Shown here: positions 60,086-64,000 of the stretch, piece by piece
Position numbering within the stretch: position 1 is the stretch's first letter
Layout of the letters: every line of letters starts with the position of its first letter
Assembly: GCA_027574665.1 (NCBI GenBank)
Contig: CM050651.1
Location: 4,837,501 to 4,901,500 of the forward strand
DNA length: 64,000 nt
From: Rhynochetos jubatus
Taxonomy: Eukaryota > Chordata > Aves > Eurypygiformes > Rhynochetidae
Direction of reading: 5' to 3'
Position numbers and translations under genes: made by a program
The notes under the pieces: model-generated
What the model saw: the letters and a program-made list of their open reading frames with translations, nothing else
Told to the model about the DNA's origin: nothing
The model's database searches: none

Positions 60086-62033
60086 ATGACAAAGGTCTCC
60101 CCCATGCTGTGGTTGCCTGTTTCAGTTAAAACTGCCAGAGTCGGGCGTCAGCCAAGGCAGGGTGTGTGGGGAGGGTTAAGGATTATACAGTGGTTCTGTT
60201 CAGGTGCTGATGCATGGAAATGTGTCTGAAGACAAACATGATTTATTGGCCTGCGTTAATATGATGCACTATCCAGCGGATGCCATAAACATACACAAAT
60301 CTTCTGTTGTCCTTAGGTATGAGAGGGGATGGTCAGCTTCTAACGATGCTACTCTCAATCTATGGGAGTTCCAACAAAACACTGTGTTCTCTAAGCCTAC
60401 CTGAATTTATTACACGGGCATATACACAACACAGGACCTCTTAAATGTGTGATTTAACCTTTAAGAGTTACTCTGATAGTAGCGATGTCAGTTTCATCCA
60501 AGATTACATTTGATAGAACCAGCGGAATGAACTCCTGCAGATGATAACACTAAAGTTCAAATGGTTTCACCAGGAGCATGATAGGGGTCCTCGAGGGATG
60601 TGGTGGCTGGCGATCTCTGGAATGCAGGGGGGAGGCAGACAGAAGGCAGAAAGGAGGTAGAGCACAGCATAAACTACATACTGAATGCAACACATCCTTG
60701 AGGGAGGGATAAAAGATTCAGAGCAAAGCAGAAAGCAACTGAATAACGCACAATTTATCCTGATTCCTTGTGCCTTCCTAAAAGTAGCAGACTTGAAGAA
60801 GTCTATTTCAAGCTGCAAAGACTCACTTACATATAAGTGTCTAAGAATAAATAAACCAGATTAAATGCACTTTAAATGCACCATGACTACCAGGTGATGT
60901 AAATTCAAACTGTCTCTGCTACGGACAGCAGCAGTGTCCAGAACTGGAAAACTGCTCACAGACATTATAGCCAACACAGATGGGAGTCTTCTTTGTAGAA
61001 AAGTGCTCCTGTTGTTCTGGATTTCTTTTTCCCATGCACCTCATTCCTGGTTCTATCTGGACAAAGTAGACTGTACAGAGAAGGAAGTGCAACAAATGCA
61101 TAGCTGTGAGCATTCACTGTCCCAGGAAGGAAAGAAGAACCAGGTTGCTTCCCCTTCCTGTATCAGCTGCGTTTTGCATATACAAGCTCCAGTGTCTGGG
61201 CTATCAGCAGTAAAACAAAACAACAGAAAGCACTCTCTGAGAATGTAAGGAATCAAAATTCATAGAATATCTGAGACGAATTTCAATCACAGGGTTAGGC
61301 TTGCAGATGCTCTAGTTTGAGGTGGATTACTTTAGGTGCAGCAAAATAGGCTTGTGCTTAGTACTATCTTTCATATTACAAAGGCTGCCATTTGAAGGGC
61401 AGAAGGAAAGAAGAACCGTTAGAAGCTATTTACATAGTGAAAAAGAGAACAGATACAACCTAAGAAGGAATGTGCACCACACTGAGCCTTCAAAATGTAT
61501 TCTTTGAAATTGCAGCTCTCTGCGGTTATATCTCTCGGCAGCTGAAGTAATACTCTGTGCAATTATCCATATTAGGAAAACTGTAAAAATTAGAAATGGC
61601 TCTGTTTATAGCTTCATTTTTCTACACTGAGTGGTCTACAGCCACAGTTCAATTGGCCGCTGATCATGGAGATTTCGAAAAGCTTTATCAGCATTCAGCT
61701 ATTGCTGTGTTTAAATCCAAACATGATTATCAGTTCTCTGGACTACCTTTTATGGGTATTAAGACTGTGCTTTTAAAAAACTCTTGGCAACAATTTTTTT
61801 ACCATGTTATTATTTCATAGAGTGCTAAGTGGATATGAAGGGAATCAGCTGCTGTTGGTAACAGTAAAACATATTTTAATGTAACTACATCTGAATACTG
61901 TATTTAAAATCTTCAGATGTATGCAAACCTTCCTACCTTGAAATACACTGTATCTCTTTCATGCCCTCCAGTTCTGTCAAGTAACAGCAGAAAAAGTAGA
62001 ATGAAATTCTTCACACAGTGAAGATTATACTGT
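60086..62033. other. Unique non-coding sequence
   Basis: No repeat or gene recognised. A 104-codon plus-strand frame (60934-61248) is overlapped by 64- and 67-codon minus-strand frames and has no motif. AATTCATAGAATATCTGAG at about 61257 resembles a CR1 tail start, but the match does not continue. Confidence 0.5.
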
Positions 62034-62712
62034 TACAGAATCATAGAATGGTTTTGGGGTTGGAAGGGACCTTCAAGAGCACCTAGTTCCAACGCCCTGC
62101 CATGGGCAGGGACACCCTCCACTAGACCAGGTTGCTCAAAGCCTCATCCAGCCAGGCCTTGGACACTTCCAGGGATGGGGCACCCACAGCTTCTCTGGAC
62201 AACCTGTTCCAGTACCTCCCCACCCTCTCTGGGAAGAATTTCCTCCTGATATTTGATCTAAATCTCCCTGTTTTCAATTTAAACCTGTTATTCCTTGTCC
62301 TGTCACTACAAGCCCTTGGAAAAGCTCCCCCCCAGCTTCCTTGTAGGCCCCCTTCAGGTACTGGAAGGCTGCAATAAGGTCTCCCCAGGGCCTTCTCTTC
62401 CCCAGGCTGAACAAGCCCAACTCTCCCAGCCTGGCCCCCGTGGCAGAGGTGCTCCAGCCCTCTGAGCATCATGGTGGCCTCCTCTGGACTTGTTCCTTCG
62501 ATATCTTTCTCATGTTGAAGGCCCCACAGCTGGACACAGCACTCCAGGTGGGATCTGACGTGAGCAGAGCAGAAGTGGAAAATCACCTCCCTCAACCTGC
62601 TGGCCACACTTCTGATACAGCCCAGGATGCTGTTGGCTTTCTGGCCTGCCAGCGCACACTGCTGGCTCATGTTCAGCTTCTCATCCACCAACACCCCGAA
62701 GTTCTTCTCACT
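62034..62712 (-). mobile_element. CR1 LINE, 5'-truncated copy with 3' end (antisense)
   Basis: On the plus strand it starts TACAGAATCATAGAATGG, the reverse complement of the CR1 octamer tail. It continues through GGAAGGGACCTTCAAGAG, CCCTGCCATGGGCAGGGAC and CCAGGGATGGGGCACCCACA into the ORF2 C-terminus, stopping near 62712 within the segment encoding [15 protein letters not shown]. It belongs to the same or a sister subfamily as the copy at 45 kb, since both encode NMSQQCALA and GAPSLEV/APSLEV-type ends, but it is on the opposite strand and shorter at the 5' end. Confidence 0.95.
62122..62712 (-). pseudogene. CR1 ORF2 C-terminal remnant, open but frame-shifted inside
   Basis: A stop-free frame of 202 codons, ATG at 62730 and TAG at 62122, of which all but the first few codons are CR1. 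Residues run [48 protein letters not shown], then leave the CR1 frame for about 45 codons (beginning [20 protein letters not shown]) before returning at [32 protein letters not shown] and [13 protein letters not shown]. So there are two compensating indels, the first near 62440 where the G run is one base longer than in the copy at 45 kb. It lacks endonuclease and all reverse-transcriptase catalytic motifs and cannot be functional. The upstream ATG lies in flanking DNA. Confidence 0.9.
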
Positions 62713-64000
62713 GAACACACAAAGTAACATAAAGCAGTTGTAACATATGATTACCTAAAGCAAGCTAGGAAAGTATTGTGTCTGTAATGTGAGCTGAAGA
62801 TGAAACTGTGATGAAAATTTGAAGTCATCTTTATCTGTACTGCTGCTCTTTAGGTAATTAACTGATTTTCCTTCTGAAGAGTAGCTTTGAGAGCCAGTAA
62901 GCCATATCCATCACTGAAGCCCTGAGTTCAGGGCTTAAATGAGCGATAACAATGATTACTGTTTATGTATGTTTTGCTGACATGCATGACCTACACAGAT
63001 AAACACAAAAAATGATCAGTCCACTACCTATTGCACGTTAAGAGAGAACATGCTCCTCAAACATTCCTTTCTCTTGCATGATGACCTTTCTAAGAGCTCT
63101 TCTACCAGTTGGGTGGGTGGGGCGTGGAGTGTGTGTATGTGTTCAAAATCAGTAACTGTTGGTGGGTTTTTCTTTTTTACCCCTGAGGATAGAGTGAGAA
63201 ATCATCATCCATTCTAGGATTTGTGGAAATGCAGATCCCCCATTATCGCAGCATGGAACTGATGCAATTCCCAGAACAAGCAGCCACGAACTGGGAGAGG
63301 ACCATTTCATTTTGGTAGAGGCAGTGAGAGAACAGGAAATGTTTCGGCTGTTTTGAAAAACCCTCTCGAAGCCTTCCTCTAGACTCTTTATATGCACATT
63401 ACCACACAGCAATCATAAAGCAAAACTCAGGCATATAACATGTGCCTTACAAGAAGACTTCAGCCTGGCTTCCATGCAGTGTTATTTCAAATCCCTTGAT
63501 GCTTAAGGTAAGACTGACAACCTACTGTCATATGTTGGATGATGAAGGGTAGTTTAATTCACCCTCAAACCCAGCTACTAGTCTGTTCCAAATGAATTCA
63601 CTGATGTTTGAATTAAACACTGATGTTTCCTCAAAAGGAATTCACCTTGATGGTGTTTCTTTGTGTCTGCATTGTTTAGGAGCCTTTCAGAGCCAAAATG
63701 CCCAGCAAGAATTTGCTCCATTATCTCAAGTCACAAACTTTGCAGACCACCGTACCTTCAAATAGCTCAGGCCAGAGGTTCATGAAGATACAGTTTGCCC
63801 TAGTTTCACTCCCTTCTTAACACCAGGACAAGAAATAATTAACATTAACTTGACAGTTAATTTAAAAACCTTATAGCCAGCTTCTTATCTACAGTAAGAG
63901 CAAAAGACACATTATTCTCTGAGGTGGCATGCACGGTTTGCACAGCTGCAAATTTTCCCTCTGAGATCACTGTTGTAAAAGGACTGTAAGCTTGGTTTGT
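62713..64000. other. Unique non-coding sequence to window end
   Basis: AT-rich with no recognised repeat or gene. A G-rich patch lies at 63109-63135. An 87-codon minus-strand frame (63149-63412) has no motif. Confidence 0.55.

Noticed and set aside
61255..61290. Possible CR1 tail start (TTCATAGAATATCTGAG)
   Set aside because: The match covers fewer than 20 bases and the downstream sequence does not follow any CR1 3' region that I recognise.
62132..62727. Plus-strand frames of 81 and 95 codons over the CR1 copy at 62 kb
   Set aside because: They are antisense shadows of a minus-strand CR1 element.
1..64000. tRNA genes, rRNA, CRISPR arrays, bacterial promoters and riboswitches
   Set aside because: None was recognised on reading both strands; the repeat content points to a bird nuclear genome, where the prokaryotic features would not be expected.

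Overview
The window looks like bird nuclear DNA, most likely a neoavian or close relative. The evidence is the repeat content: eight fragments of CR1 (the dominant avian LINE), several ending in the CR1 tail of degenerate ATTCTATG octamers, plus two solo LTRs of avian endogenous-retrovirus type. Base composition is AT-rich and CpG-poor with scattered homopolymers, as expected for intergenic or deep intronic sequence on a large avian chromosome. The species identification is inference and no database was searched.

I see no convincing host gene: no recognisable conserved exon series, no CpG-island promoter, no tRNA or rRNA, no CRISPR array and no bacterial-style operon. Almost every open frame is short and is broken on both sides. 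The only coding-like stretches with recognisable protein homology are decayed CR1 ORF2 (reverse transcriptase) remnants.

Layout: 1-2.4 kb unique; 2.4-2.6 kb CR1 (+) with an internal deletion; 2.6-21.3 kb unique, with a 226-codon open run (5.3-5.9 kb), a C/A homopolymer pair (8.6 kb), a GC-rich island (11.2-11.5 kb) and an (AT)40 microsatellite (16.8 kb); 21.3-21.8 kb old CR1 (+); 24.8-25.0 kb short CR1 (+); 25.4 kb G-run cluster; 26.66-26.76 kb exon-like segment; 29.5 kb CR1 tail (-); 31.02-31.81 kb solo LTR (-) with imperfect 5-bp target duplication; 32.9 kb 26-G tract; 38.3-38.8 kb 170-codon open frame; 40.9 kb CR1 tail (-); 45.15-46.14 kb long CR1 ORF2 remnant (+); 48.9-49.2 kb a duplicated element of about 62 bp; 53.5-53.9 kb ancient CR1 reverse-transcriptase relic (+); 55.76-56.32 kb solo LTR (+), whose 3' end is related to that of the LTR at 31 kb; 59.9-60.1 kb CpG cluster; 62.03-62.71 kb CR1 (-) carrying a 202-codon open frame; unique sequence to the end.

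Nothing here forms a pathway or operon. The most interesting signals are the duplicated 62-bp element, the two LTR families that share a 3' terminus, the CR1 copy whose frame is lost and regained by compensating indels, and one segment with good splice signals on both sides. I found no evidence of a previously undescribed gene system.
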